The notes beneath the pieces were generated by a model. It was given only the letters and a program-made list of their open reading frames with translations. It ran no database searches and was not told the DNA's origin. Positions 43,567-51,974 of a stretch of DNA of 64,000 nucleotides are shown here, piece by piece. Source of the DNA: Spartobacteria bacterium (lineage in GTDB: Bacteria > Verrucomicrobiota > Verrucomicrobiia > Chthoniobacterales > UBA10450); NCBI GenBank assembly GCA_003167365.1, contig PMTM01000009.1, positions 144,193 to 208,192 on the forward strand, given 5' to 3'. The stretch's first letter is position 1; each line of letters begins with the position of its first letter. The position numbers and the translations under genes are program-made.

Positions 43567-44292
43567 CTAGCCGAAGCGTTTCGCGATAACTTCTTCGGGC
43601 CGAATGAGCTTTTCTCGCCAGAGAAACCCGCGCTTCACCCGCATAACGATGCGGCCGTCTTCCTCGGGAAAATCCGCCGGTTCGTAGCTGAGAACGCGAT
43701 GCAGGGACCGGTCCACGTTTTCGCGCGGCTCGATTTCGTTGACTTCGAACCGGTGGAGAATCTCGGTGAGCGAATGAACCGCGTTCTCCAGATTGTCGCG
43801 CCATTGTGCGACATGAGTGCGCTTCCCCTTCTCTTCCGACGCGTTTCGCAACTGTGCGGAAAGGGCCGTTAGGTCGTCAAAGAGGTGCACGAGGTCGTGG
43901 ATGAAAGGCTTCTGCAGGGACTCGTGCAGAAAATTGTCGCGGTATTTCAGCAATTCGTCATGCAAAGAATCGAAAAGCCGCTGATTAACGCTTTCCGTGC
44001 TGCGAATCGCGGAGAGCTGCTCGTCCACTTTCTGAAATTGCTGAACGAGATTCAAATCCGAAGTCTTTTGCATCGAAGTCGCCAACTCGTTGATGCGATC
44101 AGCCAGCGAATTCTCGAGATGCTGCATCCGCGCGCTGAGCCCGCGAAACTCTTGCACCATCTCCGCAGTGCGGCTTTCGGCGATAGCGCTGTCGCCGTTT
44201 TCCTCGTTGTTGGGCGGAAGCGCTTTCTCGGCCTCGGCGCTCAGCAGCTTCATCACGGCCGCGAATTCGTCCTTCTTCGATGTCTTACCCAT
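43567..44292 (-). CDS. GrpE-like nucleotide-exchange factor, 241 residues
   Basis: A long helical N-terminal half (FRGLSARMQHLENSLADRINELATSMQKTSDLNLVQQF) leads into a GrpE-like segment (LFDSLHDELLKYRDNFLHESLQKPFIHDLVHLFDDL) and a beta domain with FEVNEIEPRENVDRSLHRVLSYEPA and VMRVKRGFLWREKLIRPEEVIAKR. The C-terminal pattern is that of GrpE. The length is larger than E. coli GrpE (197). The ATG at 44292 overlaps the cobA-hemD stop by 8 bases. With the next two genes it forms an Hsp70 module; it presumably serves the lid-less Hsp70. Confidence 0.8.
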   Translation of the reverse strand: MGKTSKKDEFAAVMKLLSAEAEKALPPNNEENGDSAIAESRTAEMVQEFRGLSARMQHLENSLADRINELATSMQKTSDLNLVQQFQKVDEQLSAIRSTESVNQRLFDSLHDELLKYRDNFLHESLQKPFIHDLVHLFDDLTALSAQLRNASEEKGKRTHVAQWRDNLENAVHSLTEILHRFEVNEIEPRENVDRSLHRVLSYEPADFPEEDGRIVMRVKRGFLWREKLIRPEEVIAKRFG

Positions 44293-45826
44293 TCCGGTCC
44301 TTTGCGAAAAAATTGCGGATCGCTTCGACCAGACCTTCGACGTCGTGCCGCCGTGCTTCGACGCCAATCTTCAAACCGTGATCGCGCGCTGTTTTCGACG
44401 TGATCGGTCCGATGCTCGCCACTTGCATTCCTTTTGGCCACGGCACGCCGAGTGCGAGAAAATTTTCCACCGTCGACGAACTGGTAAATGTGATCAAATC
44501 GGCCCCTTCCTCCAATAGACGGCGTCGCGCGCCGGTAGCGTCGCGCGTCTCTGGAACCGTGCGATAAGCGAAACCTTCGTCCACAATTGCTCCCAAGCCC
44601 GAGAGCTTCTTAGGCAGCACGTCCCGCGCCTTTTCCGCTCGGGCGATAAGAATTCGCAAATTTTCCAGGCCACCCTGTTTTATAAACTCACGCACAATCG
44701 CTTCCGCTACGAATTCCGCGGGCTGAAGATCGACGTGCACATGATAATCTTTCACCCGTTGCGCCGTGGCCGGTCCAATCGCCGCAATCCTCGACGCGCC
44801 GATCTCACGTACGTCGTCGTAAAGTTTAAAGAACATCTCAAAGAACGCCTCCACGCCGTTTGGACTCGTGAAGATGATCCAATCGTAAGAATGCGCGTCC
44901 TGCACGAGCTCGGCGAATTCGCGCAGTTCCGTTGGCGGTTCGATCCGTATCGTAGGTAATTCGACGACCTCCGCACCGAGCGCGCGCAATTGGTTGCTCA
45001 ACTCACTCGCCTGCTTTCGCGTCCGCGTGACGACGATCCGCTTGCCCGAGAGCGGTCGCTTCTCGTACCAATTCAAGTTTTCGCGCAGCGAAACCACTTC
45101 ACCAAAGACCGCCACGCCCGGCGCTTCGAAACCAATATCGACAACTTGCTTCGCTATGTTTTCGAGAGTGCCGACCAACGTCTCCTGCCGGCCAGTCGTC
45201 GCCCAACGCACGAGCGCAACGGGAAGATCCTTGCGCGCACCTTGTTCCATCATCTGGCGCGCGATCGATTCGATCCGTTCCACGCCCATCAACATCACTT
45301 GCGTGCCGCCAAGTTTCGTCAGCGCCGCGTAATCGATCGAACTTTGCGCCTTCGTGGGGTCTTCGTGCCCAGTGAAGAAGGTGACATGCGAATTCTGTCC
45401 GCGATGCGTCACCGGAATTCCCGCATAGGCCGGCCCCGCGATCGTCGAAGTAATTCCGGGAACAATCTCGAAGGCGATTCCTGCATCGACAATTGCCCCC
45501 GCTTCCTCCGCGCCGCGTCCGAAAACAAAAGGATCGCCCCCTTTCAATCGCACGACCTGCTTTCCTTCGCGCGCTTTTGTCACCAGCAGCGCATTGATCT
45601 CGTCCTGCTTCAGCACGTGTTTGCCCGCCTCCTTGCCGGCGTAAATGATCTCCGCATCTTCGCGCGCCCAACTCAGCATCTCGGGATTCGCAAGATGATC
45701 GTAGACGATCACGTTTGCCTGTTCGATGCACTCTTTCGCTCGCAACGTCACCAGCCCGAGATCGCCCGGCCCCGCTCCCACGAGATAAACTTTGGCCGCG
45801 CCACTCTTACTTTTACTCGTGTCCAT
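44285..45826 (-). CDS. Fused uroporphyrinogen-III methyltransferase and synthase (CobA-HemD)
   Basis: The N-terminal 250 residues are SAM-dependent uroporphyrinogen-III C-methyltransferase (VYLVGAGPGDLGLVTLRAKECI, VVRLKGGDPFVFGRGAEEA, VPGITSTIAGPAYAGIPVTHRG). The C-terminal half is uroporphyrinogen-III synthase (KRIVVTRTRKQASELSNQLRALGAEVVELPTI, WIIFTSPNGVEAFF, LITFTSSSTVENFL). The fusion closes the ring made by HemC and starts the siroheme/cobalamin branch. It is downstream of hemC by 14 bases and coupled to the GrpE-like gene by an 8-base overlap. Confidence 0.93.
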   Translation of the reverse strand: MDTSKSKSGAAKVYLVGAGPGDLGLVTLRAKECIEQANVIVYDHLANPEMLSWAREDAEIIYAGKEAGKHVLKQDEINALLVTKAREGKQVVRLKGGDPFVFGRGAEEAGAIVDAGIAFEIVPGITSTIAGPAYAGIPVTHRGQNSHVTFFTGHEDPTKAQSSIDYAALTKLGGTQVMLMGVERIESIARQMMEQGARKDLPVALVRWATTGRQETLVGTLENIAKQVVDIGFEAPGVAVFGEVVSLRENLNWYEKRPLSGKRIVVTRTRKQASELSNQLRALGAEVVELPTIRIEPPTELREFAELVQDAHSYDWIIFTSPNGVEAFFEMFFKLYDDVREIGASRIAAIGPATAQRVKDYHVHVDLQPAEFVAEAIVREFIKQGGLENLRILIARAEKARDVLPKKLSGLGAIVDEGFAYRTVPETRDATGARRRLLEEGADLITFTSSSTVENFLALGVPWPKGMQVASIGPITSKTARDHGLKIGVEARRHDVEGLVEAIRNFFAKDRNG

Positions 45827-45840
45827 GCTCGTAATCGAAA

Positions 45841-46803
45841 TTAGCCCCCATTGATTTTCCGAAACAATTCCGCCGCGAGACTTTCCGCGTCTGCGCTTGG
45901 TCCTTCAATCGCGCCCTCTCGGGGCGCCGTGGCCCCGAGATCGAAAACCTGTCCCCGAATTTTCATCATTGTCCCTTTGATAGTCGCAAGAACTCCCACC
46001 GGTTGATTGCAATCGCCATGCAGCAATCGGAGAAATTCGCGCTCCGCTCGCAAACATAGTCGCGTGTCGAAATCATTTATTGAGTCGACCACCACCTTAA
46101 CGCGATCGTCGCCACTACGGATTTGAACCGCGATAACTCCCTGTCCACCGGCCGGAAGAAAAACTTCTTGTGGAAGAAGCGTCGCGGAAAATTCGTTTCC
46201 CGCGAAAGCAACACGATCCTTCTGCTCGACAAATCCGAGACGCTCGAGGCCGGCGCGCGCCAGAACGATCGCATGCCATTCGCTTTTGGCGAGCTTGCTC
46301 AAGCGCGTCGGGACATTGCCGCGAAGATCGACAATCTCCAGGTCGGGCCGCTTCCAATGAAGCTGATGTTTTCGCCGGATGCTGCCCGTCGCGACAATTC
46401 CATTCATTGGAATCGACTCCAGATCGCACGGCGTCGTTGCAACCAAAACATCGTCCACCGACGCGCGCGGCAGGACCACGGCGATCTCTGTTCCGGCGGT
46501 CAATTCGCTCGGCAAATCTTTTGCGCTGTGTACCGCAAGATCGACGTCTCCGGCCAACAGCGCTCGTTCGATCTCCGCGGTGAACAATCCTTTTCGGCCG
46601 GCGTGCAAGTCTACTGGCTTCTTTCCTTCATCTCCGGGCGTTCGAATGATCTTTGTTTCGATTGTTAAGCCAGGCCAGTGCGCACGCAATCCATTGGCAA
46701 CCGCAGTCGTCTGCGTGCGCGCCAACTCGCTCCCGCGCGTTCCGAGCACAATTTTCCGTGGCGGCGGTCCGTGACCGCCGATTGAGATATTTTCGGCGCT
46801 CAT
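45841..46803 (-). CDS. hemC: Porphobilinogen deaminase (hydroxymethylbilane synthase)
   Basis: HemC polymerises four porphobilinogens. It has LGTRGSELARTQT, the catalytic Asp loop VHSAKDLPSEL, and the dipyrromethane-attachment Cys region (REFLRLLHGDCNQPVGV). It has 320 residues. It follows hemA by 9 bases. The exact 10-mer at 46324-46333 reads Val-Asp-Leu in EIVDLRG. Confidence 0.95.
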   Translation of the reverse strand: MSAENISIGGHGPPPRKIVLGTRGSELARTQTTAVANGLRAHWPGLTIETKIIRTPGDEGKKPVDLHAGRKGLFTAEIERALLAGDVDLAVHSAKDLPSELTAGTEIAVVLPRASVDDVLVATTPCDLESIPMNGIVATGSIRRKHQLHWKRPDLEIVDLRGNVPTRLSKLAKSEWHAIVLARAGLERLGFVEQKDRVAFAGNEFSATLLPQEVFLPAGGQGVIAVQIRSGDDRVKVVVDSINDFDTRLCLRAEREFLRLLHGDCNQPVGVLATIKGTMMKIRGQVFDLGATAPREGAIEGPSADAESLAAELFRKINGG

Positions 46804-46812
46804 AGAGCGCCG

Positions 46813-47889
46813 CTACAATTCCGAGGCACGAAGCGAGGCGTCGTTAATCGGCGATCCCTCCTGTGCCTTTTGGCGCAAAACTCCACTACCCTCATCGAGA
46901 AACTTATTCCGAAAATCTTCGACGTGCTCGGCAATGATCGTCTCGGCCGCCGCGACCTGTTGCCGGCGCAGCGCGAGCGATTGATCGGCCACCGATTGCA
47001 GCGAATCGATATCATAAAGATAAACGCCTTCCATTTCGTTCACCCTAGGATCGACATCTCGCGGCACCGCGATATCGATGATAAAAAGTGGGCGATCGAT
47101 GCGGTCGTCCAACACCGGCGCAAGATCTTCCGGTTTGAGTAACGGCGCGTCGGAAGATGTCGACGTGATCAAGATGTCGATCTGGCGGCATTGTTCGCGC
47201 CACTGATCGAACGGAATCGCCACGCCGCCGACGAGCTGGGCAAGCTCTTCAGCGCGTTCGCCGGACCGATTGCTTACTCGTAGATCGGTGACGCCACGCG
47301 AAACCAAAGCGCGCGCCGTGCGCTCGCTGTTTTCTCCAGCGCCAAGCACCAGAACTTTTCGGACCGAGAGATCGCCGAAGATTCGTTGCGCAAGATCGAC
47401 GGTCACCGATCCAACCGAGACCGCGCCGCGCGTGATCTGAGTGCGGCTGCGGACCTGCTTGGCCACCCGAAACGCGCGCTGAAACAAGCGATGAAGTTTC
47501 GGGCCGGCCGCTCCGCATGCTCGCGCGCCTTCATACGCCTTCTTTGTCTGTCCGAAAACTTCCGTTTCACCCACCACCATCGAGTCGATCCCGGAGGCTA
47601 CGCGAAAAAGATGCTGCACACATTGAACCTCTTCGTAGCGATAGAACGCCGAGGCGTGGCTCGGATCATACTGGTCGATCTTGCGCGCAAGGCAGCGCGC
47701 AATCTCTTCGGTCGACACACGTTTTTCAGACGCACCGTAGACTTCCACGCGGTTGCAAGTCGTTAATATCAATGCTTCCGCGCAGCCAGACTTGCGCAAG
47801 GAGCACTCAGTCTCGGCATCACCAGCAAAGCGCTCGCGCGTTTCTACGTTCGCGCTGTGATGACTAAGCCCTACGCAGAAAAGATTCAT
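46813..47889 (-). CDS. hemA: Glutamyl-tRNA reductase
   Basis: HemA starts the C5 route to heme by reducing glutamyl-tRNA. It has GLSHHSANVETRERF, the catalytic Cys in LTTCNRVEVYG, and the NADPH-binding VLVLGAGENSERTARALVSRGV. The C-terminal helical dimerisation domain is truncated compared with plant enzymes but normal for bacteria (358 residues). It overlaps the CcsA/HemX-like gene by 4 bases. Confidence 0.95.
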   Translation of the reverse strand: MNLFCVGLSHHSANVETRERFAGDAETECSLRKSGCAEALILTTCNRVEVYGASEKRVSTEEIARCLARKIDQYDPSHASAFYRYEEVQCVQHLFRVASGIDSMVVGETEVFGQTKKAYEGARACGAAGPKLHRLFQRAFRVAKQVRSRTQITRGAVSVGSVTVDLAQRIFGDLSVRKVLVLGAGENSERTARALVSRGVTDLRVSNRSGERAEELAQLVGGVAIPFDQWREQCRQIDILITSTSSDAPLLKPEDLAPVLDDRIDRPLFIIDIAVPRDVDPRVNEMEGVYLYDIDSLQSVADQSLALRRQQVAAAETIIAEHVEDFRNKFLDEGSGVLRQKAQEGSPINDASLRASEL

Positions 47890-48680
47890 GGCAGTGAGTG
47901 CAGCTGTGCGCTGAAACTAATGCCCCAAAGAAGTGTTAGCGCCGCGCTGAACCCGATAATGCACAGTGCCGCGACGCGACGCGGCGCCAACCGGCGAAGG
48001 TGCCTGCCTTGGAGAATCGCCGCGTAAAGCAGCCAGACCCCGACCGCGCAAATCACTTGAATCCGCGGCAAAGGTTCGCCGACGAAGAAGCCGCTCGCGA
48101 GCCCGAGTGTATATAGCGCGAACCCCAACCAGAGCAGTCGCGTGATTGCGGCAAACAGATCAGTCAACGGCGGCAGATGATAAAAAATGGAACGCATCTG
48201 GTGGGTCTTGAGCTGGCGCTCCTGCACCAGATACATCACGCCCGCAACGCAGGCGAGCGCGAACGCGCCATATGCCACGATTGACATCGATGCGTGAAAC
48301 TCGAGCCACGAATTCACCGGCAACTTCACCGGATGCCGCACGTCTATCGGCGCGAGCAAAGCGAATGCTTGAATCAGAAAAACTAGCGGCGCCGTGAACG
48401 CGCCCATAAGCGACAGACGGTAGGCCGGTCCGATCAGCATGTAGATTAATGCCACCGACCAGCCGAGGAAGATGAGAACCTCAAACAAATTCGTCAGCGG
48501 GCATCGGTGCAGTTCGTGGCCGCGGACCGACAAGAAAGCCGTCTGAAAAATAAAGCCAAGCCCGATTGCAAAAAAGTTAAAACGACCGCGCGGAAAAATT
48601 CGCGCACGCAAGGCCACCACCAAGCGCAAAACGGCCGCCAGATAACAGATTGTCGAGAGAACAAGAAGATGCCGATCCAT
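47886..48680 (-). CDS. CcsA/HemX-like cytochrome c assembly membrane protein
   Basis: The 264-residue protein has about eight hydrophobic segments. SWLEFHASMSIVAYGAFALACVAGVMYLVQERQLK is the typical core of the HemX/CcsA family, which handles heme or regulates HemA level. The full Trp-rich WGxxWxWD motif of CcsA is not seen, so a HemX-type role beside hemA is more likely. It is the first gene of the heme operon; the spacer to the divergent membrane protein gene is about 126 bases. Confidence 0.8.
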   Translation of the reverse strand: MDRHLLVLSTICYLAAVLRLVVALRARIFPRGRFNFFAIGLGFIFQTAFLSVRGHELHRCPLTNLFEVLIFLGWSVALIYMLIGPAYRLSLMGAFTAPLVFLIQAFALLAPIDVRHPVKLPVNSWLEFHASMSIVAYGAFALACVAGVMYLVQERQLKTHQMRSIFYHLPPLTDLFAAITRLLWLGFALYTLGLASGFFVGEPLPRIQVICAVGVWLLYAAILQGRHLRRLAPRRVAALCIIGFSAALTLLWGISFSAQLHSLP

Positions 48681-48806
48681 CGGGAGCCGCCACTGTAAGA
48701 TTACGCCTTGCGCTTGGCAATGCTCCGCTCATCCTCAACTCGCGGTTAACCTTTGCTTCGCTTTAGGCTCGCCATTCCATCTGGGAGCGGGCCATCATCC
48801 GCGCTC

Positions 48807-49232
48807 ATGAACATCAAACGCCTTATTCTCGCGATTGTTGCTGGTTACGTGGTCATCTTTGCGACCGACTTCCTTATTCACCATGTGTGGATGAACCCCG
48901 ATTACGAAGCAACCCAGCAAGTCTGGCGAGCCGAACCGGAAATGAAATCTATGATGGGTTGGTTTATAGGCGCGCAAATCGTGACCGTGATCACCTTCGT
49001 TCTCCTTTGGACGCGCTGGGCGGATACCGCACGGCTCGGTTGCGCCGTGGGCTTTGGTTTCCTCATGGGAGCATTCTCCGGCGCGTGGCCGATCACGCTG
49101 TACGCGGTGCTCCCGATTCCTTGCACGATTGCCTGCAAATGGTTCTTCGCCGGCATCGCGCAATGCATCCTGCTCGGTATCGTCACCTTCTTCGTTTACA
49201 AGCCTGCGCAAGCAGCAGCACCACTCAGTTAA
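48807..49232 (+). CDS. Four-helix integral membrane protein, 141 residues
   Basis: The ATG at 48807 opens NIKRLILAIVAGYVVIFATDFLIHHVWM. Three further hydrophobic segments follow (GWFIGAQIVTVITFVLLWTRW, GCAVGFGFLMGAFSGAWPITLYAV, FFAGIAQCILLGIVTFFVY). A conserved-looking H-H-V-W motif sits at the end of the first helix. It resembles small DUF1761-like membrane families, but I could not assign it. It is a single gene with hairpins after it. Confidence 0.65.
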   Translation: MNIKRLILAIVAGYVVIFATDFLIHHVWMNPDYEATQQVWRAEPEMKSMMGWFIGAQIVTVITFVLLWTRWADTARLGCAVGFGFLMGAFSGAWPITLYAVLPIPCTIACKWFFAGIAQCILLGIVTFFVYKPAQAAAPLS

Positions 49233-49527
49233 GCGTTTGGTAGGTCTGCGTCCTCCAAGCGGGTGGTTTCCCTAAAGAAGGCGTCCCGCTGTCGCAGCCA
49301 ACGCGACAGCGGGGCAGCCCGATCGTCCGAGGGAGGAAGCCGATATCTTTACCGGTATGTGAGGATCGTCCTCACACAAGGGACTACGGAATAAGGATGG
49401 CGAAGTTCCCGAAATATTCTCGAATGCTAGCGACCGCCCGAAAACTCTCGGGGCTGTCTGCAGACGCCGCAGCGCGGCGTCCCTACCTTGTTGACGTTTA
49501 GTAGCGACTCATTAGCCTTTCGGGCCG
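49233..49527. repeat. Spacer with three perfect hairpins between the membrane-protein gene and apt
   Basis: Three inverted repeats are present. CCGCTGTCGC pairs with GCGACAGCGG at 49286-49312 (10-bp stem, 7-base loop; terminator-like for the upstream gene). TGTGAGGATCGTCCTCACA lies at 49358-49376 (8-bp arms, operator- or hairpin-like). GACGCCGC-agc-GCGGCGTC lies at 49463-49481, followed by CCCTACC, the REP-like GGCGTCCCTACC class. No gene was seen. Confidence 0.65.
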
Positions 49528-50058
49528 ATGGCTGCCGATTTAATCGAAAAGTTGCGAGCAGGTGTGCGCGATGTGCCGGATTTTCCCAAGCCCGGAATTG
49601 TCTTCAAAGACATCACGCCGATCTTGAGCGACGGCGCGCTTTTCAAAGCGTCGATCGATGTTTTTCTCGAGCGTTGCCGCGGGAAAAAGATCGACAAGAT
49701 CGTGGGCATCGACGCGCGCGGATTCCTTTTTGGGTCGGCGGTCGCCTATGAGCTCGGGGTCGGCTTCGTTCCGATTCGCAAGCGCGGGAAGTTGCCTTAC
49801 AAAACGGAGACGGCGAAATATTCGCTGGAGTACGGCGAAGCGGAAATGGAGATGCACGTCGATGCGATCTCGCCCGGTGAACAAATTGTGCTGGTGGACG
49901 ATTTGCTGGCGACCGGTGGAACTTCCGCCGCGGCCGCGATGCTTATCGCTAAGACCGGCGGCAAGCTCCTCGAGGCGCAGTTTTTGATCGAGCTCGAGTT
50001 TCTGCATGGCCGCCAAAAGCTGGTGCCCACGCCGGTGGTATCGTTCTTGAAATATTGA
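49528..50058 (+). CDS. apt: Adenine phosphoribosyltransferase
   Basis: Apt salvages adenine to AMP with PRPP. It has VRDVPDFPKPGIVFKDITPIL, GIDARGFLFG, and the PRPP loop IVLVDDLLATGGTSAAA. It has 176 residues, normal. The exact 10-mer at 49687-49696 reads Lys-Ile-Asp in GKKIDKIVGID. Confidence 0.96.
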   Translation: MAADLIEKLRAGVRDVPDFPKPGIVFKDITPILSDGALFKASIDVFLERCRGKKIDKIVGIDARGFLFGSAVAYELGVGFVPIRKRGKLPYKTETAKYSLEYGEAEMEMHVDAISPGEQIVLVDDLLATGGTSAAAAMLIAKTGGKLLEAQFLIELEFLHGRQKLVPTPVVSFLKY

Positions 50059-50059
50059 T

Positions 50060-50092
50060 TCTGTTTCGGCTGGTCATAGACCGCCGCTACAG
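50060..50092. repeat. REP-like GGTC-ata-GACCGCCGCTACAG element
   Basis: GGTCATAGACCGCCGCTACAG lies between the convergent ends of apt and the DUF6572-like gene. It shares ACCGCCG with 17076-17092 and GCTACAG with 2487-2495 and 62632-62639, which defines a short intergenic repeat family. Confidence 0.55.
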
Positions 50093-50485
50093 TTCGCCGC
50101 AACCACAGTCCGGCGCGCAACTCGTCCGCTCCGCGACGACGACTTCCATTTTAATGTCCTGAAAACGGAGCTGATCGTGAATCATGCCGAGAAGTTCAAT
50201 TGCACGCGCGTCCGGCATATGCGCGCAACGCACCTCGATGCGCGCGCGCTTCTTAGCCAGCTCGGGATGTGAGTCGGCTAATTCGCCATCGAGCAAAAAC
50301 GAAGCGTAAGCGTTGAAGCGTTCCTGCAATTCGTGCAACCGCGCGTCCGAACTATCCCACGGCCGCGGCTCGTTCATCACCAGCAGGACCTCATCCGCTT
50401 TTGTGTCGTGGGCGAGCAGGTCGATGACGCCAATGCGATCTTTGATGTTTAATGTTTGAGCTTCGGTCTTCAAGAAAGCGAACAT
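50087..50485 (-). CDS. Uncharacterised protein with C-terminal Cys motif, 132 residues
   Basis: The central part, IKDRIGVIDLLAHDTKADEVLLVMNEPRPW, followed by a long helix and a short RIEVRCAHMPDARAIELLGMIHDQ segment, suggests a DUF6572-like fold, at low certainty. The last residues (SCAPDCGCGEL) place three Cys that could bind a metal or cluster. The first 13 codons are translated from a TTTGATGTTTAATGTTTGAG-type repeat, so the true start may be later or the repeat has become coding. Confidence 0.55.
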   Translation of the reverse strand: MFAFLKTEAQTLNIKDRIGVIDLLAHDTKADEVLLVMNEPRPWDSSDARLHELQERFNAYASFLLDGELADSHPELAKKRARIEVRCAHMPDARAIELLGMIHDQLRFQDIKMEVVVAERTSCAPDCGCGEL

Positions 50486-50512
50486 TCAACGCTCAACGTT
50501 CAAGATTCAAAC
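50440..50512. repeat. ATGTTTAATGTTTGAG / GTTCAAC repeat at the start of the 50.1-kb gene
   Basis: The segment reads GATGTTTAATGTTTGAG, then, after a short gap, CATTCAACGCTCAACGTTCAAG. These short purine- or pyrimidine-biased tandem motifs resemble the GTTGAGAG class elsewhere in the window and overlap the first codons of the minus-strand gene. Confidence 0.5.
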
Positions 50513-50549
50513 GGCTCGACATAGTCTCTGCCCGTCATAACGTGCGGGG

Positions 50550-51413
50550 ATGAGGGCCACGCGCGCGCTCGTAACGGCGATCACTTGCGCCTTCCTGGCA
50601 AGAGCGTCCGCGCAATTCACGCCTGCGCTTTTGCAAAACGACAGCTATTGGAGCGACGGTAAAGCGGAGTTAAATTTCTATGACACACAGGTTGTTCGCG
50701 AAGGACAAACGCGGCCGTGCGAAGTGCTACACATTCTATTGCGCGAGCCGTTCGATCCGAAACAGTGCGTAAGAGTGGATGATTGGAAACGGCCGGGCGT
50801 GGTGCCGGTGATAAAGCTAAACCAAGTCCTGCACGTGCCGATGGGCGTTTCCGTTCATCAGCAGATGCATTCGAACTTTTGGCGGATCGACAACGGCGTC
50901 TTGCTGAAATGGTCGCTCACGCACAGCGACGGCTTCGGCAACACGTTCAAAGAAGCGCGTCGTTTCGGTGAACAACTCGCCTTCAACTGGCACACCTATT
51001 GGGACGGCATGGCCGACGGCAATGAAAATATCACGCCGCCGGCAAACGGTTACTTCTATGACGAACTGCCGTTGCGCGTGCGGACAATTGATTTCTCCAA
51101 AGCGACCGGCGAGTTCGAGATTGAGTTGGCGCCGACGGTGATCAATTCCAAAAAAGACACGATCGAGTTCAAACCGGCGAAGATTTCGTTTACTTCCAGC
51201 GACAAGACAATCGATGTCGATCTGCAGCATTCCGGCGGCAAAGATCATTTTGTTCTCGACCACGAATTTCCTTTTCTGCTGCGCGAATGGAGCGCGGCGG
51301 ACGGCAGCCATTTGAAATTGAAGAACAGCTTGAAGATCGACTACTGGAATTACGGTAGAAATGGCGATCGTGAGCGAGCGCTGAACAATCCGATGCTGCG
51401 GCATCCGGACTGA
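50550..51413 (+). CDS. Secreted protein of unknown function, 287 residues
   Basis: A signal peptide is present (RATRALVTAITCAFLARASAQ, cleavage after Ala). The mature protein has alternating beta-type segments (KAELNFYDTQVVREGQTRPCEVLHILLREPF, EFEIELAPTVINSKK) with many Trp/Tyr (QLAFNWHTYWDGMADG, KIDYWNYGRNGD). No transmembrane helix, no recognised domain. Possibly a periplasmic or extracellular beta-sandwich protein. It is monocistronic by spacing, followed by a REP hairpin. Confidence 0.7.
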   Translation: MRATRALVTAITCAFLARASAQFTPALLQNDSYWSDGKAELNFYDTQVVREGQTRPCEVLHILLREPFDPKQCVRVDDWKRPGVVPVIKLNQVLHVPMGVSVHQQMHSNFWRIDNGVLLKWSLTHSDGFGNTFKEARRFGEQLAFNWHTYWDGMADGNENITPPANGYFYDELPLRVRTIDFSKATGEFEIELAPTVINSKKDTIEFKPAKISFTSSDKTIDVDLQHSGGKDHFVLDHEFPFLLREWSAADGSHLKLKNSLKIDYWNYGRNGDRERALNNPMLRHPD

Positions 51414-51430
51414 TCAAAACGATCCGATCT

Positions 51431-51484
51431 TGTAGCCACCAGCCTCTGGCCCGTTTGCCAGACGCGTATAGCGTCGTGGCTACA
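51431..51484. repeat. TGTAGCCAC...GTGGCTACA REP-type hairpin
   Basis: TGTAGCCAC (51431-51439) pairs with GTGGCTACA (51476-51484), and inside are smaller stems (TCTGGC/GCCAGA). The GCTACA end is shared with the repeats at 2490, 50085 and 62634. It lies between the secreted protein gene and queF and could terminate the former. Confidence 0.7.
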
Positions 51485-51524
51485 TGTCGTTTGAAGCGCG
51501 GGCGAATTGAGCGTTATTCGCCTT

Positions 51525-51974
51525 GTGCCGAAAACAAAGAGAGCAGCGCCAAATCGACTAACCCTGCTGGGACGAAGCGAAACGAAACTTCCGGCATCGC
51601 CGGCCGAAGCGTGTTTGGAAACCTTTCCGAATCCTGCGCGGCGAAATTATTGGATTCACTTCGAGACCGATGATTTTACTTCGCTCTGTCCGGTAACCGG
51701 CCAGGCCGATTTCGCCAGGATCGACATCGACTACTTGCCGGATCGTTCGTGCGTCGAGAGCAAGTCGCTCAAATTTTATCTCGCGTCGTATCGCAACGAA
51801 CGCGCGTTCAATGAAGCGGTCACGAACCGCATTCTCGATGATTTCGTGCGCGCGTGTTCGCCGCGCGAAGCGATCGTGACGGCGCAATTTTCTGCGCGCG
51901 GCGGCATCGCCCTTACTGTGCGCGCGCAATTTCCGGATAAGAACTCGAAGAAGGCTGGCCGCAACGGCCGATGA
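51525..51974 (+). CDS. queF: NADPH-dependent preQ0 reductase QueF
   Basis: QueF reduces 7-cyano-7-deazaguanine (preQ0) to preQ1. It is the short (type I) form with the catalytic Cys in [12 protein letters not shown], the NADPH segment [22 protein letters not shown], and [12 protein letters not shown] favour the GTG at 51525 (reads VPKTKR) over the TTG at 51507; neither has a strong ribosome-binding site. It overlaps queC by 4 bases and feeds Tgt, which is in the same window. Confidence 0.93.
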   Translation: MPKTKRAAPNRLTLLGRSETKLPASPAEACLETFPNPARRNYWIHFETDDFTSLCPVTGQADFARIDIDYLPDRSCVESKSLKFYLASYRNERAFNEAVTNRILDDFVRACSPREAIVTAQFSARGGIALTVRAQFPDKNSKKAGRNGR

